A stretch of 64,000 nucleotides of DNA. Source: Holacanthus passer (lineage: Eukaryota; Chordata; Actinopteri; Pomacanthidae). Both the position numbers and the translations under genes were made by a program. Of the stretch, positions 1-12,344 are shown in pieces. The notes under the pieces were generated by a model, which saw nothing but the letters and a program-made list of their open reading frames with translations, was not told where the DNA came from and searched no databases. Position 1 is the stretch's first letter, and every line of letters begins with the position of its first letter. Where the stretch lies: contig JAFREQ010000042.1 of assembly GCA_025331565.1 (NCBI GenBank), positions 2,890,001 to 2,954,000 on the forward strand, given 5' to 3'.

Positions 1-1139
1 TTTTGTGTTTTGTGTCTGGAACCGTGTCACAATAAAAACTCTTGGACCCGTCAGCTTTAGCACATCGAAATCACCCATGAGACGCTTGTAATGAAAACAG
101 TAGTGGAAATCTTTGATTCATGCACTTTTCATGAAACCACATTCTGTCGAACACCATTATGTCATCAATGTTATAAATAATGAATAACGATATGCACCAA
201 CTGTAACAGCAGCTCGGTGACTGACAAAGACTCTGAAAGCAAATCTCTGCAGAGTCAGCTAATTGTTTTGGTGTTTGGACAACTGTTTCCTGATCACCAA
301 CATAAAAGGTGATAAAATATTAGTGTTGCATTCACTGTTTTTTTCTCTCCCCAAAATGCCCAAAAAAATCACTTATTGCAGGTTTAAGAATCACGACTGC
401 TTCAACAATCAAACTGGAGCAAAACTGTGACTGAAATATGTATGACCTTGTAACGTGGTGCATTATGGAACGCTCCACGCCATTCGGTGGATGCTTATAT
501 CCTCAGCACCTTTTAGATTCAGGAATACATACATCTTTTAGTATCTGTGCTTCGAGACAAATCCCCGACCCGGCCGGCGTTCGTGCTCTGCTCCACCGGC
601 TGAGCCTTAAGACGCAGCACGCGCAAAAATCCCTCCTCCTTCAGCGTTATTACTTCATGTTCATCAGGATCCGGCCAGAGTCAGATTGTATGGCTTTAAA
701 GCCCTGGACTTTAAAATGATATTAGTGATAAGCTTTTGGCCATAAAAACAGTCTATAATTACAGTTACGTGTGTATTTTAAGGACGTATCGACAGTGACG
801 AGGTCAGCGAAAAATTGTGTAAATCAAAATCCTCTTTCAACAAGCATCTCACATGATATTTGTTAAATATAAACGTATCTCATCTCCCCCTCTGAAGAAC
901 CCAATCCTCCGGCTCTTAACGTGGGCTTCACGCCATCCTTGACCCCTGGTGGCCTCGCTCATTCTTCTTCTCTCTCCCCGTTTCAGTTTCCAGCTCTTCG
1001 CTCTCCCTCTTGCTCAACTCCTTTTTTTTTTTTTTTTTTTTTTCCCTCAGAAGAAAGTGGAATTAGATTAAAGTAGGACAAAGAAGCGGTGGGACAAAAA
1101 AGTGCTGAGAGTGGGGATTTGCATTAAGTGAAAAGGAAG

Positions 1140-1440
1140 AAGGAACGGAGAGCGCGTGAGACGTTATCCATTTAACAGATACCTGGAAGACAGAGGGACG
1201 CGGACGGCTGAGGAGTGGAATTATCTAGGCCAGAGAGGAGCGTCGATGAAGCGTGGACGCTAATGAGAGCGGCGATGGATCCACGCAGACGCCGTCTTCA
1301 TCAGCCGAGCATTACCGTGAGCATTAGCGCCGAGGGTTCAGGGGTCGCGTCGTCCCGGTTGTGACTTCGCGGTTTTCCCACGGAGCCGGACGGACGGGCC
1401 TGCGACGGAGGAAGAGCTCGACCACGTGGAGTAAACCTGA
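1140..1440. promoter_or_regulatory. CpG-rich block, candidate promoter or first exon
   Basis: Roughly 35-40 CpG dinucleotides in 300 nt within otherwise CpG-poor, AT-rich flank, preceded by poly-T plus CAG (a possible acceptor) at 1044-1049. It could be a CpG-island promoter of mybpc2 or of a gene to the left of the window. Base composition is the only evidence. Confidence 0.3.
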
Positions 1441-1729
1441 AGGAGAAACAGGTCACTTGTGGGTAATTAGTGGGGAAAAAAAATCACTTTTTTAAAAGCT
1501 GCACTAGGCAATTTTTTTTTTTTTGTAAAAATACTCCCATTTTATCAAGCTAAATCTCAAAGTGGAGCTACAGTCGAGAACGACGTCACACCTTCACTAA
1601 TTGAGATGCTGTAGATTTGCCCTGTAATTAAATAAGAGTGTTGGGAACTGATGAAACAAAACTTTCAGCCCTTTTCCCACCTGGATCACAGCTTCACATC
1701 AGTTCCTCACATACTGGTCGTTCTATGGA

Positions 1730-2020
1730 TGGTGTCAGTCTACGGTCGATACATCACTTTGGTCCAGATGTAAATATCTTGACAACTATTGGGTCGATTG
1801 ACATTTTGTACAAACATTCATGTTCCCCTGACTTTGATGAACTTTTCCTGTAGCAGCAGATTGACATTTATGGTTTAATACCATTGGATGGATTGACATG
1901 AAATTTGTTACATTCATAGTCACCTGGGGATCGATCCTAATTTCTTTGGTCTGTCAGTGATCTCTTGACTTTTCCTCCAGCACCACCAGGAGGTCAAAAT
2001 CTTCCTCGACCTCTGCTTGG
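1730..2020. repeat. Dispersed teleost repeat, family A (two partial copies)
   Basis: Contains phrases I know from many fish genomes, such as CAACTATTGGATGGATTG..ATGAAATTTG..ACATTCATG and CCTCCAGCACCACCAGGAGGTCAAAAT. The motif restarts near 1885, giving two degenerate partial copies. The same family recurs at 11730-12060 and as a fragment at 5818-5865. Non-coding; family name not asserted. Confidence 0.65.
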
Positions 2021-2082
2021 TGGATTCTCTCAAAGTTTTTTTTACAGACGTTCATGAATATGGTCTTAAATGAAATGATCAG

Positions 2083-2400
2083 TGGTCGAAGAAGTAATCA
2101 AATCGTAAAGCTCTCAAAATCTTACTGAAGTAGAAGTACATACAGTAAGTATTAATATGGAAGCATACTTGTAGTACCAATAGTAAAAGTGCTCAGTAAG
2201 CAGAGTGTAGTAAACCATGGATGCATTAATAAGAAAGCAGCGCTAATGTTGCAGCTGGAAAAAACTACTTTATATCCTGCTGGATAGATCAATCTATATT
2301 TATTAATTCTGAATTAATAATCAGAAAAATGAACTAGCAACTAAAGCTGTCAGATAAATGTAGTGGAGTGAGAAGTGCAGTATTTGTAGTGTGTTTTAGT
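2083..2400. repeat. Dispersed fish repeat, family B (AAGTAGAAGTAC type)
   Basis: GTGGTCGAAGAAGTAATCA, TACTGAAGTAGAAGTACA, ATGCATTAATAAGAAAGCAG, AATGTTGCAGCTG and CTAAAGCTGTCAGATAAATG follow in the order I remember for a very common percomorph interspersed repeat. No ORF. The match is from memory of the sequence pattern. Confidence 0.7.
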
Positions 2401-4481
2401 TTGTGATGCAGCTCAGTCCAGGCAGGTCAAAGGTCAAACGCCAAAAGCACCAAAAACATCATCATTGTCATTTTCAACATATTAACTAATGAACATTGAC
2501 AGAAAAACGTCTGTTAATCAGCTCAGAGAACGATGGACTCGTCATCTCTTTGCCATCTTCTATTAAACATAAGTGATCTGTGTTTTACATCACAACCCGT
2601 TCTTGTTATTTCTGGATATTCAAATTCAGTTTTTTCAAACACTTACCTCTTGGAACAAAAATGTGCCTCGAACAGCTTTAAATATTTTCACTATGCAGTT
2701 TTTTTGATGTTGCGTAATAATTTGCATGTTTTTTTTCCTCTGGTCATCTGCATAAACTCTTCCACCTGGGATGTACAGAAACTATCTGAAGCATTTGCCA
2801 CAGACTCAACCTCACACTTTAAACTATTTACACGGGAGAACTGAGCAGTGGGAAGCTGATAAATTAGAGAGGATGATCCTGATAACATGTATAAGATCCG
2901 TGTGTAATCATCCATAGAGGATGAGGACACTGAAGGTCTGACAATCCTTTTGTGGAAACTCATGGAAAGAGGAAAACACAGAGTGATTGCTGAGGATCTC
3001 ACCATCTTTGCAGTGAGACAGCACCGCGCCGCAGGCTACAGAGATCTCATATCTCATGTTTGTTATAGTTCGCTTATGATGTTTTGTCATCATATTTTTA
3101 AAGTCATGATGTAAAGAAAAAGTTTGTCAGTTGGAATATGAATTAGGCTATTTTTTACCGTCTCTCAAAAAATTAGCAAGTCTAATCTCCTTTAGCTCTT
3201 CAAGGTGTTTTTGCAGTTTATCGTGTGACCAAAATATTTGTTTTATTCATATAAGGAGAGCTCACGCTCTTCTTTTTCACTGCAGGATGTTGGATCAGTA
3301 TCAGCCTCAGTGACAAGCCTTAATCAGCAATGTTAAAACTGTTTGAAATGTCAAACAGTTTCTGAGCGTCAGTAACTTCAAATCTCGACGCAGACTCATT
3401 TGAGATCTTACACTGATCTGCAGCCGCTCCCTCACAGTAAATTAGACTCTGTGTATTCACACAAAGGCGGCTGCACTTTTACCTTTAAACAAGCTTTATG
3501 TAACACGTTTATGACGTTCACCCAAAGCCCCAGTTGTCTCTCAGGGTGACAACTGTTCCTCCTGTCTTCACGACGAGCCACAGATCGAATCCTGCTCGTG
3601 AACACATCAAGGTAAAACACCTGAGCAATCTGAAATTCGGCGACCGACTTTCCTCTGATTTACAGTCGAGGGGCGGGAAGCTTCGGCAGGAACCTAAAGA
3701 AAGTTTTTACTGCATCACGGATCCCCTCTTGGATCGAAGTGCTGAGAGAGGCATTAACAGATTGCTGCCTGAAAAACAAACCTTATCCAAAATAGAAGTG
3801 TCGCCCCCCCCCCCTCCTCCACCAGTGTGCCAAACATAGTGTGCCAGCCTTGAGCGCAAGCAGAGCGCCAAGGCCGAACCTTGATATCTTAGACCCACTG
3901 TTAAGTAGACTCATGGGACGCTCGCTCTGCAGTTGTGCCGTGCCGTTGGTGGATCGGAGAGACGGCGACGTCCTCGTTCAGCTCTGCGGCTGCGCCCTTT
4001 AATGCGCTTTTCTACCTGGCAAAGTAAAACCTTTTTTTTCTAACATTTAAACAGAGACCTTAATGAGGGCACAAACCTGTGAAATTATTGAATAGCTGGT
4101 TAAGAAGCGAACGCTGCCAAAGTTGAATTATTACTGTGCAGCTGTGTGCTTCAGTTTGTCTGGCAGACACAAACTCATTCCTAATCTGCCATCTCATTAG
4201 ACACCCTTGAGCTTCTAAAGTAACCTAGATCTGGGATCCTGGAACTTTGATGTACTTATCCTATCAAAAGCATTTTTGTCTTGAGGCCGCCCCTTTCAGA
4301 ATTTTTTAAGCCCAATTATTCCTCATGATCTCTGAAAAATGTACTTATATTTATTTCAGCCTCACTGTTGCTGTAAACCGTGCCTCATTTGAATGGTGCA
4401 CTATTCCCCTGCTGAAATCCAATACTCTGCCTTTAGCCAGAGGCGAACCCCACAGAAAGCACAGAAACCGAGAAGAGGAGC

Positions 4482-4491
4482 ATGAAGCCAG
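4482..4491 (+). CDS. mybpc2: mybpc2 exon 1 coding part (candidate start)
   Basis: ATG AAG CCA G followed by GTTGGC. It leaves a phase-1 end that joins the CA of exon 2 to give M-K-P-A-A-K-G-D-K, resembling the AKPAAKK stretch near the start of human MYBPC2. The 5' side is purine-rich leader-like sequence. A plausible acceptor (CTGCCTTTAG) ends at 4438, so this exon may be preceded by a non-coding exon. The donor is not optimal and another upstream start remains possible. Confidence 0.45.
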
Positions 4492-5204
4492 GTTGGCTGG
4501 ATGTGGTTTCCCTGCGCGGATACTTGAATGTGTGTTTATGGTATTAAAATGAAACTGTTTATTTAAAATATGTATATTTTGTGCAGTTTTGTGGAGTGAA
4601 GTGTTGGAGTGTTTATCTGCTGTGTTTCCTCAGATTAACAGAGAGCATTTGTGCACACATCACATACAGTACATGTACACAGTATATGTACAGTGTAGTA
4701 TTACAGATAAACAGAGCGATGAACAGGTGATGTAGAGAAATGAAATTATTATTAGTCTCCTGAGGATTCAGATCAGTCTGCCGAGTCTCACCTCTGAAAG
4801 CCGTGACTTTCCAAACGCTGCTGCTGCTGCTGTTGTTTGATATGAAATAATGAGGATGTACAAATTAATTTACATAATTGTTGTTTAATTGCAGCAGCCA
4901 AGGGCGATAAGGCTGCAGCAGCCCCTGCTGGTAAGAACCGTCATGACATCTAATCTGAGCCCGAAAGCTGTGCTGCAGAAATCCAATTTATTTCTGAGTT
5001 ACGCACACAGTAATCAGCTATTATACATTTAAACTGCAATAACTGCCCAAAAACAAATATTATAATAAAGGCTCCTCATAAAGATCGTTTAATTCTCTAA
5101 TACATTTTCTTCTTTCTCTCCTTTTCAGACAATAAGGGTAAGAAAAACACTCTGCATTCAGTGTTTTGTTTGTCTGTGTGTCTCAGCAATGTAACTGCCT
5201 ATAG

Positions 5205-5238
<34 letters not shown>

Positions 5239-5395
5239 GTGACGTGTGTGTTTCCCCTCATTCAGACAAGCCTGCAGAGGAGGAGGGTAAGACTTGCAGA
5301 TGAAACAAACACAGAAGCAATGAACTTCTGTGGTGATGGGACTGAGTGTGGAGATGCATGATGCTCGACACACACACACACACACACACACACAC

Positions 5396-5433
<38 letters not shown>

Positions 5434-7833
5434 GATATTCCTTTATTAGCACTGAGGACGTGTTATAAGTTTATTTTAAGCACCAGAGATGCTAATTAAA
5501 TGAGGTGTTGGAAGCAAAATTGAAGGTGTTTAATTTATGGGTAAGGCAGTATGTATAAGTGTGTGTGTGCATTTGACTTTCCTATTTTAGCTTGGATATA
5601 CTTAAATCTGTGAATGCACATAGAACATGCAAATGAATCTTTCACATTCGTCCTTCAGCAAAGTGTCTCGTTAGCAGCGTTCTTCATTAACCTTATGGTG
5701 CTGACTGCAGCTAAAGGCTTTGACCAATGCAATTCTTAGTCACAATAAAGTGCAATTGAAATGTTCATCACATTCACTGGAGGGAAAAAAAACCCCTCAG
5801 TAGAACCACATATATATTTACAGATTTTCAATTTGCCATAAAGCTTTATGACCAAAATCAAATATCATTCATCATCGAGGGTGAAGGACGAATCCACTGT
5901 GAAAAATGTCATCGTGTTACAGTAAATTTTACTGTAAAAAGTTATATGTCAGTGTTTACAGCCTGTTTCCACCGTCTCCAAACGGCCTAAAAAACGTGAC
6001 ACATGGGAGCAAACATCAGCTGTAATGATCAGTCAACACAATGCATGAGAGACAGCAGAGCTGACACGTAAATACTGACTAGTTCTGTGAGACTTTTGCC
6101 AGATTTGTTCTTCTCTGGACTTTAGTTGCTTGTGATTGTCACTGCAGCCACTTCACGATCAGAGTGTTCATGTTAATGTTTCTCAATCTGCTGCAGGTTT
6201 CAAGATGATACTGTTTTGTATGTGTAGATTCAAAATGCTAGATTTCTCCTAATTCCAGCTCCCTGCGCGCCTGAAAATCCCGACCTTTTACCTCCGATCC
6301 GAAGTTGAGGATAATGCATTCAGCTAAATGTGTGTAATAAGTGTGTGGGTGTAGTAGCCCACAGCAGAGCAGCTGCATGATATGTGAGATGTATGTTCTG
6401 TTTGTACAGCAGAGATCAGGTAGAATCACGCTCAGCCTGCACATTTGTATCAGACAAGCACAAACACACAGGATGTATATGTATGTTGATGCAGATTTCC
6501 TCTGCTGGTAGCATGTATGCAGTAATAAGTAATGAGTCCCCGGAGAGCGAAACCTTCTTTGTTGTACGTTTATGTGCAGAGTGTGTTTGTGAATGTGTTC
6601 AGCTTCAGTTCTCCTTGTCGGATTGAATGTCAGTTCATATTATAGAGCAACTTTAATCGAGGGGACGAACCAGAAAGTTGTACAGTACACGTGTCTGTGT
6701 GTGTTGCAGTGTGTGTTTCAGTGTGTGTGTGCAGTCGCTATCATTCCAGATGAATTATTGCATAAACTTTCCGCCGCTCGCTGAGAGTGATTAAATGTGT
6801 GTATGTGTCTGCAGGTGCGATGACAAGGTAGAGCAGTGAGTTCTGCTAATACGGCAACTCACTCCTGCTCAGTCGTTGTCTTTGAAGGGAGAACACTGGA
6901 CAAATTTATTATAACCAACAAAACATTTGAACATGGCCGACACGTCTTTAGTCTGCTCTCAACTCCCCGACCTTTAGTTTAACCTGTCATAGCTTATTCA
7001 CAGCTCACGAAGAGCTTAAAGGAGAAATCCACTGATTCTCAACGTCAAAGTGTTTCCAGGTGTTGGAGCTGCACGTGCTACAGCCGTTTGTGTCTCCAGG
7101 GGGCGCTGTGTGCCGTCTGATAAGTGTCCTCATGTGATGTCACTCGAGTCAGGGCTGGACTACAAGTTTAAAAATGAAACTAATCTGAGGGTGTGGAGTC
7201 AGAAAGTGCAAAGCTAAATCTGTGCTGTTAACAAGCAGCTGCGGTGGAAAAGCACAGTGTCATTTTTCATGCACTGAACAGATCACACTTGTCTCCACGT
7301 CGCCTCTGAAAACACATTTTTCTCACGTGATGATTAACATGTGCCACATGATTTGGATCCGACCAGATCAAGTATCAGATACAGGGAACTAAGTGGAGCC
7401 AATAAGACCACGAGTAAGAAAAGTTGCAGCTTATAAAGATATTCTATCACATTTTGAAGACGCACACAGGAAATCCACATCATTGGCAGAGATTAACGGG
7501 GCCATTGTGTTTTTACCCCTTTACATGATCATGTCACTTTCAGAGACAGAGGTGCAGCAGGTTATATACTGTCCTGGTTAAATTGTTTCGTGTGTGTGCT
7601 CATTGTGGCTTTACTCATCTGTTAAATTAAACACAGCGACAAACTCTCAAATCATCATTAACTCACAGAGGCTCGTGAAGCTCAGCGTTATTCTATCGTC
7701 GTGTGTTTATGTGCAGTCTGCATATGTATCTGCTTTACTGCTCACTGGGTCCAGTTCATCTGCGTGACCTGTGCTTATTCTTCGTTAACAGATGTCCAGC
7801 CGTCTGTAGCTGAGCGCTTCGCTTTTGTCATCG

Positions 7834-7867
<34 letters not shown>

Positions 7868-7988
7868 GTGTGTGTATGAATGTGTGTGTGTTCATTTCCA
7901 GCTTGTCTGAAGATGTCGTCTCAGTGAATAGTCGTACACATCATCTTTAATCCGATCTGTGATGATCACCTTTTTCATTCATGATCTT

Positions 7989-8021
<33 letters not shown>

Positions 8022-11000
8022 CAGAGACGCACTGACTAATTTCCATGTACTGTTTCTTTTCATTCAGACAATGAGCCTAGGGATGGTAAGGAAGCGACAC
8101 ACTGTTTTCCCGCCTGCTTGTGCTCTGTGTTTTTGTGCCTGGTGTCTGTTACTGACTGTGACAGACTGAAACTGTCCGTCCCAGACGCCTGGGATTGCTC
8201 TGGTGACGGCCATCATTGGTGCTTAGGCTCAAAGCCTTTCAGTCAGCGGACGGATTCATTACCGCGTACGACCATGTTGATTTTTGCAGAGATAAAGCCT
8301 TGAAGATTTCTGGACATCGAGTGTGACAATAATCAAAATAATAACTTTATTTATGTATCAGACAAAAGTGTCACAGTGAACAGATAAAGGAAAGTTTAAA
8401 AAAAGGATGAAAACAATGCAAAGACTTAAAAGCCTCTCAAGTCAGAGCAAATTCATCAGATAAACTGTCAGAAGAAACAAGCTGTCAGTAAAATGAGAAG
8501 ATAAAATACAGATGGAACAGACAACAGAGGAGTTTATGGCGGCGTCTCGCAGTGAAAACATGCTTTCAAAGCGATTAAAAGTGGTTCGATTGCTTCCACC
8601 AAAGCATCCGAGAGAACGTTTGAGTGTTTGAATGTGAAGTGAACTTGACTCTGAAATGAACTGATGAGGTCTGATGCTTTATGAAAAGTGATATATCCTG
8701 CCTGTACTTATGTTGGATATATATCATATGTGTGTGTGTGTGATACTACAATATACTACTTCTGAATAATATCGCTGGTAATATGGTTTAATTTCTTTCT
8801 ATACTGTGTTCGACACGAGATGGAGGGACTTTGAGACGCAGCGTGTTCTCTGGTGGTGCTCTGATGATAAATTGATGAAATACTGAATAAGTAATAACTG
8901 TGAAATTACAGTACTATACATTCTATGTATAGTAGTATATTTCATGGATGGAATGGATAGATATGTTACTATTTTAATGTAGTATTACCCAGTCTGGGAT
9001 AGAATATTGTATGGGTTCATAAATCCTTAATCAGTTTTCTAATAATTCTCTTCAAAGGTTCTTGTGTACTTCTGTGTCATTTGGCACCAATTATAAGTAC
9101 AATACAGACATTGTTTAGTTTGTAAGCAACCAAATAATCAATTCCAAATGAATGTGTAACCTCGACTTTTTAGTAGAAAAGTGAAGTTTAAACAGATGTA
9201 ATACAACATACGTAAAGAATACACTTTCCAGTAATGAGTGAATAATGAATAAATCTTTTTATGAATTTACATGAAACAGTTCTTCAAATTCCTGGAAATC
9301 ATCAACTCCTTTTAAACTATTTCTTCCAAAATACAAATCACATTTGAAAAATAAACCAGTTTTCTGATGTGACAACGCTATGGTTTAGGTTTTGGCACAA
9401 AAACAACTTGGTTAGATTGAGGGAAAGATGGTGGTTTGGGTTAAAATGACTTCTTTGTTAAGGTTAGGGGACATTTACTGTTGTGGTTGGGATTGTTTGG
9501 ATTGTTTGATTGGACGTTGTTGGGAAACAAACAGCTGTCCTCCATGTTACAGTCAGACATTTCGTCGACCCATCCGTCCATCCCGACCTCCTGCTGATGT
9601 GGACTTTGTGAAAAAGCTTTGTCATTTGAACATAATTGGATGCCATTTTTGGTCATTTGCTGAAAACAAAACCAGTCTCCGAACTCTGTCTCTATTTTCC
9701 CTAAAACTACCAGTAAATTATGTATTTTTTTTTTCCAGGAAAGTTTCTGGAAATTATTAGAAAATCATGAGGAAATACCAGGCCCGTTAAATAATTACTG
9801 AATATGTCAAGTCGTCCCTGCAGGCTGTTGTACAACATCAGAAACTTTCATTTCCAGAGCCAAGGACAGCGTCTTGAGTTAATCTGACTGAGCAACCCTC
9901 ATCCCAAACACAGCGAGTGTCCAATGTAACAGTGTAAGAGTGTAAACATTGAAAAGTGTCCCCTGGGTGCCATCCCAGGATGAGCTTTACCCACTTAGCA
10001 TTCTAGCCGAAACCTTTTAAATCATCCTGAACATCTGAACTTGGATCTGTCCTCAGGGGCACTTTTGATTAAAAGATCAAATTAACTGAGCCCATAAAAG
10101 CAGAGAGAGAGAGAGAGAGGGAGGAAGAGGCGCAGACGCCGTGGCTCTCTGAATTTATGGAGGCGCATGACCTTATCTGACACGTGACCCTGGATCCATT
10201 CTCTCAGCAACCGCTCTCGTCCAATGGATGTCCAACCGGGGCCCGACTCACTCTGCTTGATTGGTGGTCCGATGTGCCTTTATCTTTACCTGCCGCTTGT
10301 CCATAAACCCTCTTGTCCTGTAACACTCACAGTGGGTCTGACCGCGAAAGTGAGAGAAAGAGTTTATGTAGAGTATGTGCAAGCAAGTTATGTTGCATAT
10401 TATTAAGTGATTTTTGGACTGGATGATGTTGAAGGCATAACTCATTAACAGGAAAAACAGATTTGTTAAGTCTGAGAAAGAACATTTTTTGTAGAGCACG
10501 CTGATTTAATGTGTGACTGCTCCTCACCTGAAGTCAAGATTATCATTGGGCCAATTAACACTTGTGTTTAACAGATATTGTACACACTGACATGTTCCCC
10601 GCTCTCTCTTTCTCCCCCCCCCTCACTCCGACGCAGAGTTGCCTCCTGATGGTAAGAGAAATGAATACGTCGGTGTCTCTGTAAAGCGTATCAACTGACA
10701 AGCAAACACCTTACAGAGGTTACATCAATTTACTTGCAAAAGAAACAAGCGAGCGGATAAAAGCGCAGCTCGTTTTTTATCGCCAAGATAAGAGTGTACA
10801 GCTTCGGCTTATGTTCTGTCAGGGTGGCAGAAGATTGCACACAGTCAACCCTAATGTGACGTCTTCAGAGGTGATCTGAGGAGTTTCTCTATTCCCCTGA
10901 GGCCAGGTGGCTCCTTGGTCGCCCGTCATTTGTCAGAAGGTCCCAAATGGTTTATGCAGCGTAACAGAAAAGGCTTTATGCAAACCGGCTCAATGGTTTT

Positions 11001-12299
11001 ACCTCACAGGAAGACTGTTGCTCAGTTTTACTGCTAAATACAAATTGAATAGATCCCTGAGCTCAGTGGGGGGGATTTAGTGGTTTGAGGCTTCTTATTA
11101 TCAAATTATACTTTTAAAGTTTCCCCAATGATCAGTAATCATTCCACTGTAAAAGCATCAGGATTGAGAAGGCTCCTGATTTGGAGGTTTGCTTGGTCGA
11201 CCTGTCCCATGTTGTCGTCTACGATCTGTTTGTTGTCTCATGATTTCCAGCTTCAGTTTGTCCCTCTGTGATTAATCCATTCAACACCCGTCACAGAACA
11301 TGTGCCAGGGGAGGATCCTCAGATGTCCGAGCTGACCGGCCTGTTTGTGTTGAAGCCGGAGAGCGTCACGGCTACAAAAGGTCTGGAATAATGATCCGCC
11401 ATAAAAATCCTCTAAAATGAAAGGAGCGGCTCACTTTATGCCAAACTCCTGTTGGAATACAGACAGTTAATGTATTTTCATTAATTACCGTGTCTCGCTC
11501 TTGTTCGTGGCAGGGAAGGACATCACGTTTGTGGCTAAAGTCGACTCCTCAAACCTGCTGAGGAAGCCGAACATGAAGTGGCTGAAGGGGAAGTGGCTGG
11601 ACCTGGGCAGCAAAGCCGGGAAGCACCTGCAGTTCAAAGAGTCCTACGACAGGAACACCAAGGTATGTAGGTGCTGTCAGCGGCGCTCTGAGGACGGGAA
11701 CGCTGGCTGATTTAGTCATTTAATTAGTTTGGTCCAGACTGAAATGTCGACTGGATGAAATGCTGTAGAGATATTCATGGTGCCCAGAGGATGAAGCCGA
11801 CTGACTTTCTTCTTCTAGCTGCATCTTAATTATATACATATAAGGTTAATTTGTCTTTCAGAGTGAAATATCTCAACAACTATTGAATGGATTGAAGTTG
11901 GCTACAGATATAGGATAAATTGTAATGACTTTCATGATCACCTGCCTTTTTACCTGCACCATCATCACATCAAAATTTCAATTTGCCAGTTTGGTTTATG
12001 ACCAAATGTTTGCATGATGCTAACCCTATCACCTGCCAAACATCAGCATGCTAACGTGGTCACTTTTATTATCATTTATTTTACTTCCTCATTTAATGTA
12101 TTTCCCACTTCTGTGACACTTCTAGTTATAAATAAACAGCAAAATTTTAAATGCTACTGAAATGCAAAGCAATGCAGGAGGCAGTAACCTGTTTCGTTTT
12201 TGTTCTGTGGACACTCTCATCAACAGCCTGATGGTTTTATCAGGCAGCCAGTATTGGTCAAACTGTGAGTGTGTGTTTGTGAGCTGCATATCTGTGCAT

Positions 12300-12344
<45 letters not shown>

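Larger units (their letters stand above)
1..4438. other. 5' flank of mybpc2, no gene recognised
   Basis: No coding exon found. It contains a CpG-rich block (1140-1440), two recognisable dispersed repeats (1730-2400) and a poly-T run at 1021-1043. The mybpc2 promoter should lie here or just before 4482, but I cannot point to a convincing TATA/MEF2/E-box module. The short open frames in this stretch have no family resemblance. Confidence 0.5.

Noticed and set aside
1273..1317. ATGGATCCACGC... with a GTGAGC donor as mybpc2 first exon
   Set aside because: It ends in phase 0, incompatible with the phase-1 entry of exon 2, and gives a peptide unlike any MyBP-C N-terminus.
6811..6824. Possible microexon (CTGCAG/GTGCGATGACAAG/GTAGAG)
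   Set aside because: 13 nt, which breaks the frame of the flanking symmetric exons.
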